The position numbers and the translations under genes are program-made. Positions 36,416-48,078 of a DNA stretch of 64,000 nt are shown in pieces. Location of the stretch: the NCBI RefSeq assembly GCF_029227915.1, contig NC_079881.1:10453501-10517500 (forward strand). Reading direction: 5' to 3'. Source of the stretch: Hydractinia symbiolongicarpus (Eukaryota > Cnidaria > Hydrozoa > Anthoathecata > Hydractiniidae). The first letter of the stretch is position 1. Every line of letters begins with the position of its first letter. The notes under the pieces are model-generated. The model made no database searches. It saw only the letters and a program-made list of their open reading frames with translations, and had not been told where the DNA came from.

Positions 36416-37302
36416 TTAATGAGAGCAAGTGAGTACATTTCTGGTTGGATTTGTAAATGTTCTCCAGACAGAAAATACCTGATTCCAGTAAACGTGGGAT
36501 AAATTTTTATCCTTGATTTCCCGTACAAACATTTTTTAAGAGAAACGGTTACTGCTGGAAAATTACAAATTTACCATCCGCGTATATAGCGTCCCACAAC
36601 GCGCGTATATTTTAGCTTTACTGACTAATCTCTCTTCGTGTTTTTTATCATAGTTAGGGTCTTTTTACCTCTCTTTGCGTTAAAGTGGACGAGCTAAATA
36701 TTAGCTTGAGCAATATTTTTTATTATTATCTGATTGGTATGAAAAAACCCGATAATTTGATTGGTTCAATTTGCGACCAATGTGATTACGCACCAATAAG
36801 GCTTTGAATTCAACGGACTGACCAGATTTGATATTGGATTGTGAAATACAATACTGGAGTTGATTAAAGTCGTGTTGCCTTGATTGCAATTTTACCGTTA
36901 GAAATAATCCCATTTTAGAACGTTTGGAAATATAATACCCTCATCCCAGCGCCTGTAGCGTAAAGATAAAACGCGTTTCACCCTAGAATTAAGGTTGCCA
37001 TTTCCTAGGAAATCACTATGCTCGCTCTTGCGAAATACGAAAAAAAAGACTTACAAGTAAACATGTTTGAATTATAAACGTGACACACAATACATAAAGA
37101 CACAAGGGCCCTGTAGACAAGGTTAAAATGTATGCACAAAAAACGAAAAAGCAGAGCTTTAATTTGCATTGATATTAACAATTTTTCGTATGTACATTAA
37201 ATTTATATTACAAATAATCTTAGGACGTTTTCACTACGACGGACTCATCTGCTAATAATAGCTGCGACACTTAAGATGTGCAGATGTGGAAGTTGCTAAC
37301 GG

Positions 37303-40300
37303 TTACCTGTTTGTTTTATTCACCTGCGCATAGACATCAGGTTCTGTTTCCACGTAAACAGGTTCGCTGTCTCCAGTTTCATTGTCTTTAGAGTCAACAC
37401 CACCAACTTCATCGTAAGCAGATTCTGCTTCAAAATAAATCGGTTCCGGAACAGTCTCAAAATATATTGGTTCGTTTTTGTTGTCCAGAGCTTCCTGCTT
37501 CTGCTTCCTTTGCAGAGTACCATAACTTTCTATTGGCCTGGAGACGAAGTTTAGACTTGCGTATGAATTGTCAGGAAGTGGATTCAGCTAAAAGTTACAA
37601 TTAAAGTCATATAATATACTGCTTTTCTCTTCTGTAAGCATTTAAAAAAATTACGTGAAATAAATTTACCATTCGATGTAAGAAATAAAAATTAACAACA
37701 ATCAATTTTTATATTCAATAATTTTTTTTATTTTCATGGCAAGAATCACTGCATAATAAGACCAAAATAACTCAGTTGGAAGGGAAAAAAAGAAAACGTA
37801 GAACTAAAAATTCTGGTTCCCGATTTTGTAAAAATTTAACTTCACGATTATACGAGTTTAATGACGCGAAACTGTTTTAAACAGAATAACCTTGTCTACT
37901 GCCTTTTTTCTCCACATATGCACAATACAGTTATACAATCCCGGTAACTCGAACTCGGTAACAAGGGACTGAGGAGAATAGTTTGACTTAATGAATGTTT
38001 GAGTTAAGCAAAGCTTTCGTTACGTCGAACTTTGTGTAACGTTAGATAAAAAAATTAAAAAAAAATTAAAAATCTGACATTTATCTAATCTTTGATTCCT
38101 TTTTCTCGAGTAAAAGGTTCGGTTATCTGAAGAAATTAGCCTCAGGGAAGACAAAAAAGAGGTCGACTTAACAAATGTTCGAGTTAACCGGTAAGTAAGT
38201 ATTAACAAAAGTTAACGGGATCCAAGATAAAGTTCGAGTTATCCGTTATTCTAGTTACTGGGAGCTAACTGTAGTTGACCGTCCTATTGTATAAACTTTG
38301 GATAATTCAAGTCAATACAGCAAGAAAAAACCTTACCTTCTCATCTGTGGAAAGAGGAGGGGGTGGTAGTCCCATTGTACTTTGTCTCTTAGGATAACCA
38401 CTATGTTTTAGGACACCTATAAAAATAAAATAAATATGCGATTTAACACATGACACTTTAACGCTGTAAATATAAAATTTGCGATTTTTATGTTTTTTTT
38501 AAGTAACATCCAGATGGTGATAACAAAAGTTTGATTTTAGTGGTACAGTTATTCAAGTCGCTAAGCATAATATGTATCATTTAAGCTATACACAATTCTT
38601 ACATTTTAATGTTTTTATTTATAAAAAGAAAAACTTTTTAATTCTTTATATAGCTGTTCTGTGGAATGACTGTTACATTGTTCAGGTTTAAGCCTTGGTT
38701 GCTTAACTTTTTTAAATTTTAAAAATCTCAGCCTGAGCCGTTGCGACTTGGTTCTTTATAAAAATAACTTGTAATAATTATGAAATAAAATTTTGTTTCC
38801 AGTAATCATGTACTAACCTATAGGCGGTCGTCGTAATTCTTCGGAACGTGCATAATCATATTCTTGTACAGAACTCCCTGTATTAGATTGTCCACTACTT
38901 TCTACATTATCCTAAAAGGGCAAAACATCACATCAGACATGATGAAAATTTTCTCAGCTTAAATTATACCCTACAATTTTTGACAAAAGAGAAGCTCTTC
39001 AGATGTTTTTATCTTCACAATCTTAAGCAGTAAACCACAACATGGACAAATTCTTTGCAAATCATAGACGAGTGATAGTTCTGTTAATCATCTTTCACAA
39101 ATACAATAAATCCCGTTCCAAGAGTTTCTTAAGCTTTTATCATCAGTTCAGGTAATAAACCAAAGAGGTCCTGGAGACGAGGTTGGAATACAATACATTA
39201 CTAACCATATCTCGTTTTCTGTTCCTGAAAATAAATAAATCAATGTAAAAATAGTTATGTTACATAACACAGACAAAATGTTGGAAGTTATTACCAAAAC
39301 CGAGTGAAATTAAATATGCATTTTTAAACATTAATAAAAACAATTAAATTCGTTTCAAAATTCGTTTTAACTCTGTAGTTGTTCGTATCTTAAAAACGGT
39401 TTTCCAAACGATTGTTTGACTGGTGACATAAAACGTTTTTAAAAACAACAACTTAGTTTTAAAAATTGCCTACAGCAGATTTTCTCTTTTCATTAGCATC
39501 AAGCAAGGAATGAGTACAAACAATATAAAAACTATATAACCTCTTTAGCAAGACAAGTAAGATAACCAATAACAAGACGGCTAGTGCTATTGCTGCACCA
39601 ATAGCTATCATTACTGTGTTAGAAGAAGAAGTTTGTTTGTTAGCGTTCACTACTGTAAAATTCCTTGTCGTTGTTTCTGTTGTTAAAGAAGTCGTTGTTG
39701 ATACTAAGATAGCATCACTAGTTGCTTTGCTAAACGTTGTTGTCGTAACAGTAGGAGAAGAGGATCTGGTGGTGGTGCGAGCAGTTGTGGTGGTATGGGT
39801 TGTGGTGGTTTCTTGAGTTGAAGTAGTTGTTTTTACCGCTGTACTAGTGGTTTTAGTGATAGCAGTTGTGGTCCCAGTGGCGGCGGTTGTGGTTTCAGTG
39901 GTTTGTGGGAAGGTTGTTGGAGTTATCGATACAGTTACTGTCAAAATAAAACAAAATGGCACAATTTTTATGTTGTAGTAAAAACATAAACAGTTCCTAA
40001 TATGTCTCCAAACAAAAGGTGCATTTACATTGAGCATTCAGAACTAACTTTTTTGTTGGCTTGAGGCACACCTTGGTAAAATGTTCTAGCTAACAATAAC
40101 GTAGAAATTAATCACTAAAACAGTTGAATGCGTGAGGTGAATACATGATTTAGACAGTATTTTCTGACAACAAAGATACTATCAATATACTACACGCCAG
40201 TAAAATAAATACCACAAGAAATTGGAAACTGACATTGTACCCTCTGTACAGCTTATTATTAGTTAGATGCATGCCCAAAGCAAATGCGTTTCGGGAGGTT

Positions 40301-41242
40301 GTCGGATGGACAATGCACCCTCCCTGCTCCCCCGGTTGCTTTGCGCCTGTGAAGATAACTACTGCAGCAAATATAGAAAATATATGTTTTTTTTACCACT
40401 TCCAGGGACTTTCAACAGCAAGCATCCTTCTACAATTCCTTTACAAGATAACACTGAATAATACAACCCTCCTGAAGATAGTTCTACTGCTTCAGTATCC
40501 ATCTAAAATAAGAATTTACTTTGTGAATACGAAATCACGACATGGCAACACATAACGAAATGGTATTGTTAATCTTTTTATAAAAACACAACACCAAAAT
40601 GTGAACAGCAAGTTCTTACAAAAATATTTATCTTGTTGTCATGCAAAAATGTCATGTAAGCATGCGAAACGTTTTGCCAGGTATTTATCCATAGTTGTTG
40701 TGACACCTGTCTGTTGTCGAAAATTTTACAATCCAGGAATGGGTTACCATCATCACGGTGTAAACGTTCGTTTATACTGATCTCATTATTGGTGTTCTTT
40801 GGTAACTGAGTAACACTCTCTCCCTGAGGCATAATGTTTAGCCTGCAGTCTGAAACAATAACATATTTGAAATTAGCGAAAAATAATAGAAATAAAGGAA
40901 AAAGTAATTAAAAATAGCCATGCAGATAAAACAATAAACAGTATTTAAAAGTTATAAAAAGACAAAAAAAGTACAATCAATAATAAAATATAAAATGGAC
41001 TTACTAGGTCCTATATCACGTCTTTTGTAACATCCATAAGTTTTGTTTTCAAACACATGAAATGTTGAAGTATCTTTATTACATTTACATGTAACATCAT
41101 TTTCCTTAGATCCAATAGGACATTTGCCATCTGGGATACTGAACAAATCTCCCGTTCGACGTCTTTTAACAATAATATCAAAACTCCATGAAACGAATAA
41201 AAGTTGAAAAATTATTAATAAAGTGTGTAAAATGTTAGCCAT
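37303..41242 (-). CDS. Type I membrane receptor with Cys-containing ectodomain, Thr-rich stalk and ITAM-like tail
   Basis: Eight exons on the minus strand, all in phase: 41242-41005, 40849-40620, 40502-40397, 39937-39541, 39224-39206 (19 bp), 38911-38818, 38416-38337, 37587-37303; 482 residues. Signal peptide 1-20 (MANILHTLLIIFQLLFVSW). The ectodomain to about 190 has spaced cysteines and ends GLYYSVLSCKG, reminiscent of an Ig-like or other beta-sandwich end, but no family was recognised. A Thr-rich mucin-like stalk spans about 196-290 and a transmembrane helix about 299-321. The cytoplasmic part has a PPPPP run and several tyrosine motifs: YASL-x9-YGTL (397-413), repeated EPIYFE, SAYDEV and DVYAQV. 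These suggest SH2/SH3-based signalling. It resembles invertebrate ITAM/ITIM-type receptors in layout only; the ligand is unknown. Confidence 0.85.
37926..38273. mobile_element. Pogo/Tigger-like MITE in intron 7 of the receptor gene
   Basis: TACAGTTATACAATCCCGGT then AACTCGAACTC at the left, and the inverse of TACAGTTAGCTCCCAGTAAC then GGATAACTCGAAC at the right, are typical of Tigger-related short elements. Interior AACTCGAA-like words repeat. It is about 350 bp with no coding content. Confidence 0.6.
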
Positions 41243-43619
41243 TCTTCAGCTTTAGTGTTATGGTGATGAGCATAATACACTATAAAGTCAAAAATGTCAT
41301 TAGTAGAACGTCAGTGCGCAATCATTTCCTAAATGATCAGATAAACGGAATTTCCATTGTTGTTACGAAACTGTAATGACGCTATATTTTACCAATTAAG
41401 TATTGATTATTTAATGACACTGTCAACAAATGGCGGCTTTCAATGACGTAAAAACGTGAAGAAATACGTATTCTTTTGTATTATTTTCTGTGAATGCAAT
41501 TAAAACATATTTCTTGTAACGCATTGTTAAAGCGTCAAGAAAATATTTGCTACCATTATAATTTATTATTATCAAACTTGAGCAAGGATGTTTGAAGCGA
41601 TGCTTACTTGTTGCCCAGACCATACGTGAGCTTTTTTAGAAAATATTCAAGAACTGAAATTAACATTTAATTACATTTTCAGAGGTTGGTAAAGACTATT
41701 GTGGTCGTGATGGTATTGTCAAAATTATCTCGTTAAACACACAAAATTATTGAATCAACCACATATCGAGTTTCTTCCCCTGGTTTTCATTTTGAACCAA
41801 ATAAAAAGTTTCAATTACTGAAGTCAACCATAGCTAAATATAACGTATTTACTCGCCCCTTCTCCCAACCCCGCCTCTTGTATGAACGCGCTATATAGGC
41901 AATGAACGGTTTGCTCCAATTATCAGCCCTGCTCAAATCATAATGAGTAAAAGTGAAAAAAGAATTAACATCTCTAAGTGGGACTGGAAACAAAGAGGTT
42001 CAGCAAGTGATTCATCAAAACTTTTAAATTTGAAACTTAGAATATCAAGAGAAAAGAAAAATGTTTGTATAAACAAAAACAAATTGTTTTTATGTCAACT
42101 AATCCTACATCGGTATTTTTATGCACCCTAAAATATAATTGAGGCTATAAAAATTCCCAATAAATCTTCGTTTCTGTTGCTATTGTTCTGCCAAAATGGC
42201 GACAAAGTTACGAGTGACGAAACCGCAGGAAATAAGAACAGATTAAGAAGTCATTGTGTTGGGTAGCTACAAATTGATTGTCGTGCAACAAAGCTAAGTT
42301 CTCCAAAACGATAAATATCCTACAAATACACAAATTTGATAAGAAGTTTGACTACATATGGTTTAAACATTCCATGTTTGCGATAACTGAGAAGCAAGTA
42401 AGGACATCAAAACATGTTGAGGATGGCCTGATAAGTTATAGGGCTTGACCCCTATCCTAAAATGCTTTTCAGCAAGAGCTGTAACAATTTATAATTATGC
42501 TGTTCTACTTTGTATATTTTGCGAGTTAGTAGTTAGAGTATTTTATTATCGTCTTTAGAGCTAAAATAATAAAATTTTTGTGTAGTGCCTGCAGCATAGC
42601 CTTCGTAGCACGGCTACAAAATCATGCAGAAACAAAATAAGGCTATTAATAAATATTATAAACTTAAACTGCATCGTTTTTCAATGTCCTAAGCAGTTCT
42701 TCTCTATAATAATATATACCGGTACTCTGTTCAAAATGGCTGTGCGCAGATTTACTTAATTAATTCTAACAGGCGGACAATATGCTCTAAATACAGATGT
42801 GGGAAATATGTACAACAAGTGGGAATCTAAGAACCTGCAACCCCCTGCACACAGGCTAACGTCAAGTTTTGCAAAAATTCTCCAAATACGTTGCTACATT
42901 TCCATTTTATTTAAAAGATAAAAAGACACTAATAATAAAAAATAAAATAGAACAATAGACAAGTTAAAAGCCATTAGCACTCAATTGTTTGATTGGATGA
43001 TGCATTGATTTTAATGGTATATCTTATGCTCAAGTGCACATAGAAATAAAAACGTGAATACACAGAAGTACTGTAATAAGGGTTTCAAAAATTGCACTTT
43101 TAAGGAGTGAACTTACTGATTAATTTATACTCGTAAAGGGCGCCGGTTTGAAAATAAGTCTGAATCCTTCAGTTAAGTGACTAAATTTGCACTTATGTGG
43201 TGCGTACATCTCCAAGCAGAAATAATAAACATTAATATACATTACTTATTGTTGACATGACAAAACATCATTCAATGATTTAAAAAACATCTTTTTATGT
43301 ATCCCCATTAACCACCAATTTACATAATGAGATTTTAAACCACAAGAATGACATTACACGAGGGTTAAGCAGGGTTATCATTTTGAAGTTGCACGAACAG
43401 CGCATGTGCTTCACATGCGCATGTCTAATTGTTTTGTACACATGTAGGTTCATTTGGAATAAATCCTGTCTACATGTACATTATAAAGAAAAATAAATTT
43501 CGTGACAGGTTTTTTCAGAGTTAGAAACTTGCCAAACTTTTACTGCAAAAACGATGAAATCAGCATGGATTTCTTGATGTCACATCACGTTTTTATATTT
43601 GATTAATTACTGTGTAAAA
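41243..43619. other. Intergenic, no supported gene
   Basis: The receptor promoter should lie just above 41243. A 62-codon + strand ORF at 41943 (MSKSEKRINISKWDWK) has no recognisable domain or splice continuation and is not called. A CACATGCGCATGT palindrome-like patch occurs near 43410. Confidence 0.4.
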
Positions 43620-43910
43620 TCATAGTATTTTTTCTTTCCTGAGTATTGTGAAAACGCCACTCTGCTCTACCCCTTCCTCTTGACAAAGAAATTCACAGTA
43701 TGAGGAAAATATTACTGGCGGCAAAACCGTCAGTTTACGTGCCATCATATGACATGTTTCCTTTTTACTTGGTATTATACATTTTGGCAACAATTTGTAA
43801 ATAATATATTCAAATGTCTTTTTTTTGACCGAATAATAATCTTTGCACCGTGAACTTAAAGGTAAACAGAGAAACCGACAACAACGGATTGAATATAGAA
43901 CTGCAGCCAT
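43620..43910 (-). CDS. Hypothetical small protein, possibly mitochondrial
   Basis: The longest otherwise unexplained ORF of this area (146 codons if read from upstream). The preferred start is the ATG at 43910 in a GACATGG context, giving 96 residues beginning MAAVLYSIRCCRFLCLPL. The N-terminus is rich in Arg, Ser, Cys and Leu with no acid for over 20 residues, as in mitochondrial presequences. No family was recognised and no splice sites or poly(A) signal support it. A CACGTG palindrome lies 23-32 bp upstream. It could equally be chance. Confidence 0.25.
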   Translation of the reverse strand: MAAVLYSIRCCRFLCLPLSSRCKDYYSVKKKTFEYIIYKLLPKCIIPSKKETCHMMARKLTVLPPVIFSSYCEFLCQEEGVEQSGVFTILRKEKIL

Positions 43911-43932
43911 GTCAATGTCAGTCGTACGTTTT

Positions 43933-43942
43933 GTCACGTGAC
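43933..43942. promoter_or_regulatory. GTCACGTGAC palindrome (E-box type)
   Basis: A perfect 10-bp palindrome containing CACGTG, the core bound by bHLH-zip factors such as USF and MITF/TFE. It sits just upstream of the hypothetical ORF at 43910. Functional meaning is inferred only from position. Confidence 0.3.
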
Positions 43943-44060
43943 CTAGCAAGAAATTAAAATACAAAATGGTGGCATAGTGTGGACAAAAACCTTGCAAAAA
44001 CATTAGGAAGGTATCGATATAGAGATCAGAAAAAAACACAAAATCAGCGACTCTTCGCAT

Positions 44061-46304
44061 TTTATATTTCAGTTCTAAATTTCAAAAGGTTATGTGTTAT
44101 TCATAATTTTTTTTACTTAGTTGTTGTAAACAGAGCTAGCTTGTCACGTGCTTAAGCAATACGGTCTACTATTTTGTTCAGTAAAAGGACAATTTTCTAG
44201 TAAAAAGTTGCTGCAGCGAAAAGGAAATGTCAAGTCCGAATAGGTTTATTTATTATCATAAATTAATTATATCCTATATTATATCCTAAGTTAAATCTTG
44301 AAACAGAATAGATATTCACTTCCGATCTAAATATTATTGTTGGCAATAAATTATGACGACATTTTATTTATAGCTACCATTATGGTTGCTACAAGGTTAA
44401 TTGTTATTTCAGATCATTTAAAACCCGTTGTTAATTTGAACCAATAAGCGTTACGGATTTCCCATCCCATCCCGTGTTAGTTCATCAAGCTAAGTAGAAT
44501 GACTTTTTTGTATGTAAGGCATCCTATCTCTTCAGGAACAATTAAACAAAAAAGGAGAAGTTATTAACATTAGGTGCGATGATTTCATGCTCGCTATATG
44601 ATATCGATTAATTTGTAAAATATTAATAAACTAAGGTTAAAGAAAATGAATTTTGATAAAGAAAAAAACAGTACAAAGTTAAACTGTATTGTCAAAAGTT
44701 ATGAGTCACGTGAGATTCAGTGTTTGACTGAATAGAAGGGAAGTGGGTATTTATGACTTAATAAAACAAAAAACTTTATATTTTGGGATCTACACAGTGT
44801 CTCTTTTTCAGGATAGGGTTAATATCAACTCTCAAACAATCTTAACCTGCCTAAGTTTACAAATTTTTAACTATTATAATTCAGACCAAGCTAGTGGAAT
44901 TTAACTGTTATTAAAACGTTAGTTAAAATTAAAGGCAACAACAATCATTTCTGCCTATTTTTCGTTAATAAGGCTCACTAAGAAACTGATTTTAAGGCCA
45001 TCGATTCCAAGAATAACCAATTGCCAACAACAAAATTTCTTTTATTCAAATTTTAATATGCAGTGTATCCCTAGCAATTTATCAATCGGCAAGCTAACCC
45101 ACCCTTTCTTCTCCCTTGCACAAGCGCCTGTTTTAACAACCACGCAATCTAAAATATCAATATTCCATCAACACCCGTGCGCACACTGTTCATTAATTAT
45201 TGATTGGAAGAGGTTTGTGTGTAAAATTGTTAATGGATGCCCAAAGTAACAAAATAATACAATATTAAACAGCATACAAAGAATAAATATAGATTGATTC
45301 TAAGTGAATTGTGCGCATAACAACATATTAGAAGCCATATTGTGATGGTATAATATATGCATTATGACGTCATAATTTATGAAATTATCGTTAGAAGATA
45401 ATGTTTTTCAAACAGGAAGAAAAATTATTTTACTTGAGATAGTCCGAAGGTAATTTTTATTTATTTTTAATTTTTTAAATTTTATATTTATTAATGAAAT
45501 ACAATTGAATCAATCTTAGATTTTTCAGGATACATGTTTTTTTATAAGGCCTTCAAGGGGCTACAAAACGGCTGTTGGTTTTCGACTTTAATTTATTGTA
45601 CATAAAGCCAATCAAAGCAATAAAAATGACTTTAAAATCTTTTCAGAGGTATTAATTACCTTCTGAAAGCTGGTAACGTAGCATTTTTTAACAAATATAA
45701 CTCGTCGTGCTGTCTCTGTTCGCTCGTCAAAACAAACTTTTGATTTACGGATATTTAATATACTTTACAGACCGTAGCTTATTTTACCGCCAAAAAGTGA
45801 ACTGAAGAAAAGCTTTTTTTTCTTTAGAAAATAAAGATAAAAAGATAAAAAAAAAAGTAGCAAGTTCATCATAAAAAACTGAAGAGGTTGTCTATGTGGT
45901 TCTAAAAATGTGTGTATAATTTTTTGCACCTTGATCTTTTGTTGAGTAGTTCGTTTATTACACGCCATTCTTCAGAATGTGCGGGAATTGAGCTTATTGA
46001 ATCGTTTCGCAGCTCCTTTTAGTTGGAAGAATCTGTTTGGTCCTTAAATTGCTTACCTGGTTGCGTAGTGCTTACTTTTACTCACACAGCACGCAAGCCC
46101 TATTTTGACCCACACAAAAACATTTTCCTTAAAGTACTAGTTAGTCCACATATTGATATACCGTTACTTCTGAGAAGAATTTTTTCACAGTCCAATTGGG
46201 AAGGTTTCTAAGTGGATGTTTTATAAGCAACTCAGTTGGTTTTATAAAAAAACATGCTGTTTTAATGCAGAAAGGTCAATTTTGACACAACTTGACCCTT
46301 TAGG
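44061..46304. other. Intergenic AT-rich DNA, no supported gene
   Basis: Short ORFs at 45058-45249 and 45765-45968 lack start context, domains or splice support. No repeat boundary was recognised. Confidence 0.4.
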
Positions 46305-46400
46305 CAACCAGGGTTAAGCTTTCAAGCACCCAGGGTTAAGCTTTCAAGCACCCAGGGTTAAAATTTTAAGCACCCAGGGTTGTGTGCATCCAGGGTTGTG
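46305..46400 (+). repeat. Short tandem array of CCAGGGTTAAGCTTTCAAGCA-like units
   Basis: Five units of about 20-22 bp with the invariant core CCAGGGTT, decaying toward the right. It lies about 280 bp upstream of the ShKT gene start. Confidence 0.85.
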
Positions 46401-46542
46401 TAAACGCATTCATATCTATCTATGACTAAAATGTTGACAACAAAGAATAAAGTTAAAATCAACCTCCAAAAGCTTTTATGGGCCTTCAGGCGCTTTTTGT
46501 TGTTGCTGGTATTATCCTTTTTTAATTCTTATAAAAAGAGAG

Positions 46543-46583
46543 ATCAGTTATATACTATTTTCAGCAAGTAGTATATAACTGAT
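46543..46583. repeat. Perfect 15-bp inverted repeat, 11-base loop, upstream of the ShKT gene
   Basis: ATCAGTTATATACTA and its exact reverse complement are separated by 11 bases. It lies 97 bp before the ATG at 46680, in the promoter or 5' leader. Each arm contains a TATATA-like word. Confidence 0.85.
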
Positions 46584-46679
46584 TCTGTTACAGCTCTTAC
46601 AGAAACGTGTAAAGAATAGTTCTCTTTAGAAAGCGAACACTCCTGGTTTTATCTCTGCGCGAATACTTTGAGGTGGAAA

Positions 46680-48020
46680 ATGACTCGTTTACTTTGGCTT
46701 GCTTGTTCAGTTATATTCTTAATTGGATTAACATTTGGAAGTGTGCGGGATTGGTACAAAGAAGATGATAAAAACAAAGGTAAAATAAATGTTCGATTGG
46801 TCGTCTGGCCTCGTTGTCAGTCTACCTTAATCAAATTTTCCATTCAAATTTTCATAGATTTATTTGCACATTGGGGCCTAAGAAAATCGCGCCAATTGAA
46901 AAAAGGTTTAAGGGACCCGTTCTGTTAAGATTTCTTAATATTCTGTTCGCTTTGTTGATATGATACACGTAGTGGTAGCGTTGCACAGATTGACGATTCA
47001 GTAAATGTATTAACATATAAAACAAATTCTTCTACATTTAGTGAATTGCGAAGAAGCGGACGAATACAAGTGCATGAATAACATTCGGTGGGAGACGCGT
47101 TGTGAAGAGTGCAAGAAATATTCTTGTCCAAGTGAGTACGAACGCCCGTCTCTTTAAGTTGCTTACAAATAAATTTCATTTCATTATGAGATACAGATTT
47201 TTGAGAAGTAAATTTGTTTCACTCGGGAGACTTTATCTTAAGGAAGAAAGCAATATACTGAATCGTAGATACGATAGAGGAAATAATTTTAAAATATATT
47301 TGTGAAACCTAAGAAGTAAAGTTAGTATTTTGTGAATTTAAAAACGAGGTAGTGATTTAAAACAGTACTTCAAAACGCTAACGCATGCACACGGTGTATG
47401 ATACTATTTCTTCCTGTTTTTGTTGTAGAATGTCGCGACAACTACTTGTCTTGTGGAGAACTGACGATCGATTCATCAGAATGTAAAACAGAAGAAGTAA
47501 AACAAGGCTGCCCAAAAACATGTGGTATTTGTAAATGTACGTCTTCTTCTTCTTCTTCTTCTTCTTCTTCTTCTTCTTCTTCTTCTTCTTCTTCTTCTTC
47601 TTCTTCTTCTTCTTCTTCTTCTTCTTCTTCTTCTTCTTCTTCTTCTTCTTCTTCTTCTTCTTCTTCTTCTTCTTCTTCTTCTTCTTCTTCTTCTTCTTCT
47701 TCTTCTTCTTCTTCTTCTTCTTCTTCTTCTTCTTCTTCTTCTTCTTCTTCTTCTTCTTCTTCTTCTTCTTCTTCTTCTTCTTCTTCTTCTTCTTCTTCTT
47801 CTTCTTCTTCTTCTTCTTCTTCTTCTTCTTCTTCTTCTTCTTCTTCTTCTTCTTCTTCTTCTTCTTCTTCTTCTTCTTCTTCTTCTTCTTCTTCTTCTTC
47901 TTCTTCTTTTTCTTCTTCTTCTTCTTCTTCTTCTTCTTCTTCTTCTTCTTCTTCTTCTTCTTCTTCATAATTATTCTTCAAATTTTTTATCTTTTAGGTA
48001 TCCTTAAAGATGAGTTTTAG
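46680..48020 (+). CDS. Small secreted ShKT-domain protein
   Basis: Four exons in phase: 46680-46779, 47042-47131, 47429-47536, 47998-48020; 106 residues. The signal peptide is about residues 1-20 (MTRLLWLACSVIFLIGL). Exon 2 is Cys-rich (five Cys, CEECKKYSCP). Exon 3 encodes a six-cysteine ShKT domain whose last three cysteines lie in GCPKTCGIC. ShKT domains occur in potassium-channel-blocking peptides but also in metalloproteases and immune or matrix proteins, so no toxic role is claimed. The last exon adds only a few residues ending KDEF. The donor at 47537 (GTACGT) is followed at once by a 425-bp TTC repeat; reading through instead would append about 140 serines, judged less likely. AATAAA follows at 48073. 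Confidence 0.75.
47542..47966 (+). repeat. TTC/GAA triplet repeat, about 142 units
   Basis: Almost perfect (TCT)n on the + strand, with a single C-to-T interruption near 47909. It begins five bases after the GT of a splice donor and ends 30 bp before the acceptor AG, so it fills nearly the whole last intron of the ShKT gene. Long Ser, Leu, Phe, Lys and Glu homopolymer ORFs in all frames are artefacts of this repeat. Confidence 0.97.
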
Positions 48021-48072
48021 AGGCAAGTTAAAACAAAATACAAGGTTGTATTGTAATATTGTGACTATGTGA

Positions 48073-48078
48073 AATAAA
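48073..48078 (+). promoter_or_regulatory. Poly(A) signal of the ShKT gene
   Basis: AATAAA 53 bp after the stop at 48018-48020. It supports the spliced gene end over the polyserine read-through. Confidence 0.7.

Noticed and set aside
41943-42131. 62-codon + strand ORF starting MSKSEKRINISKWDW
   Set aside because: No domain, no downstream exon that could be joined with confidence, and no poly(A) signal nearby.
46305-46400. GGGTTA words suggestive of telomere-like repeats
   Set aside because: The repeat unit is about 20-22 bp with only one GGGTTA per unit, so it is an ordinary short tandem array.
47378-48020. Long Lys-, Glu-, Ser-, Leu- and Phe-homopolymer ORFs on both strands
   Set aside because: All are readings of the same TTC/GAA triplet repeat. 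Only the spliced ShKT model is supported by donor, acceptor and poly(A) signal.
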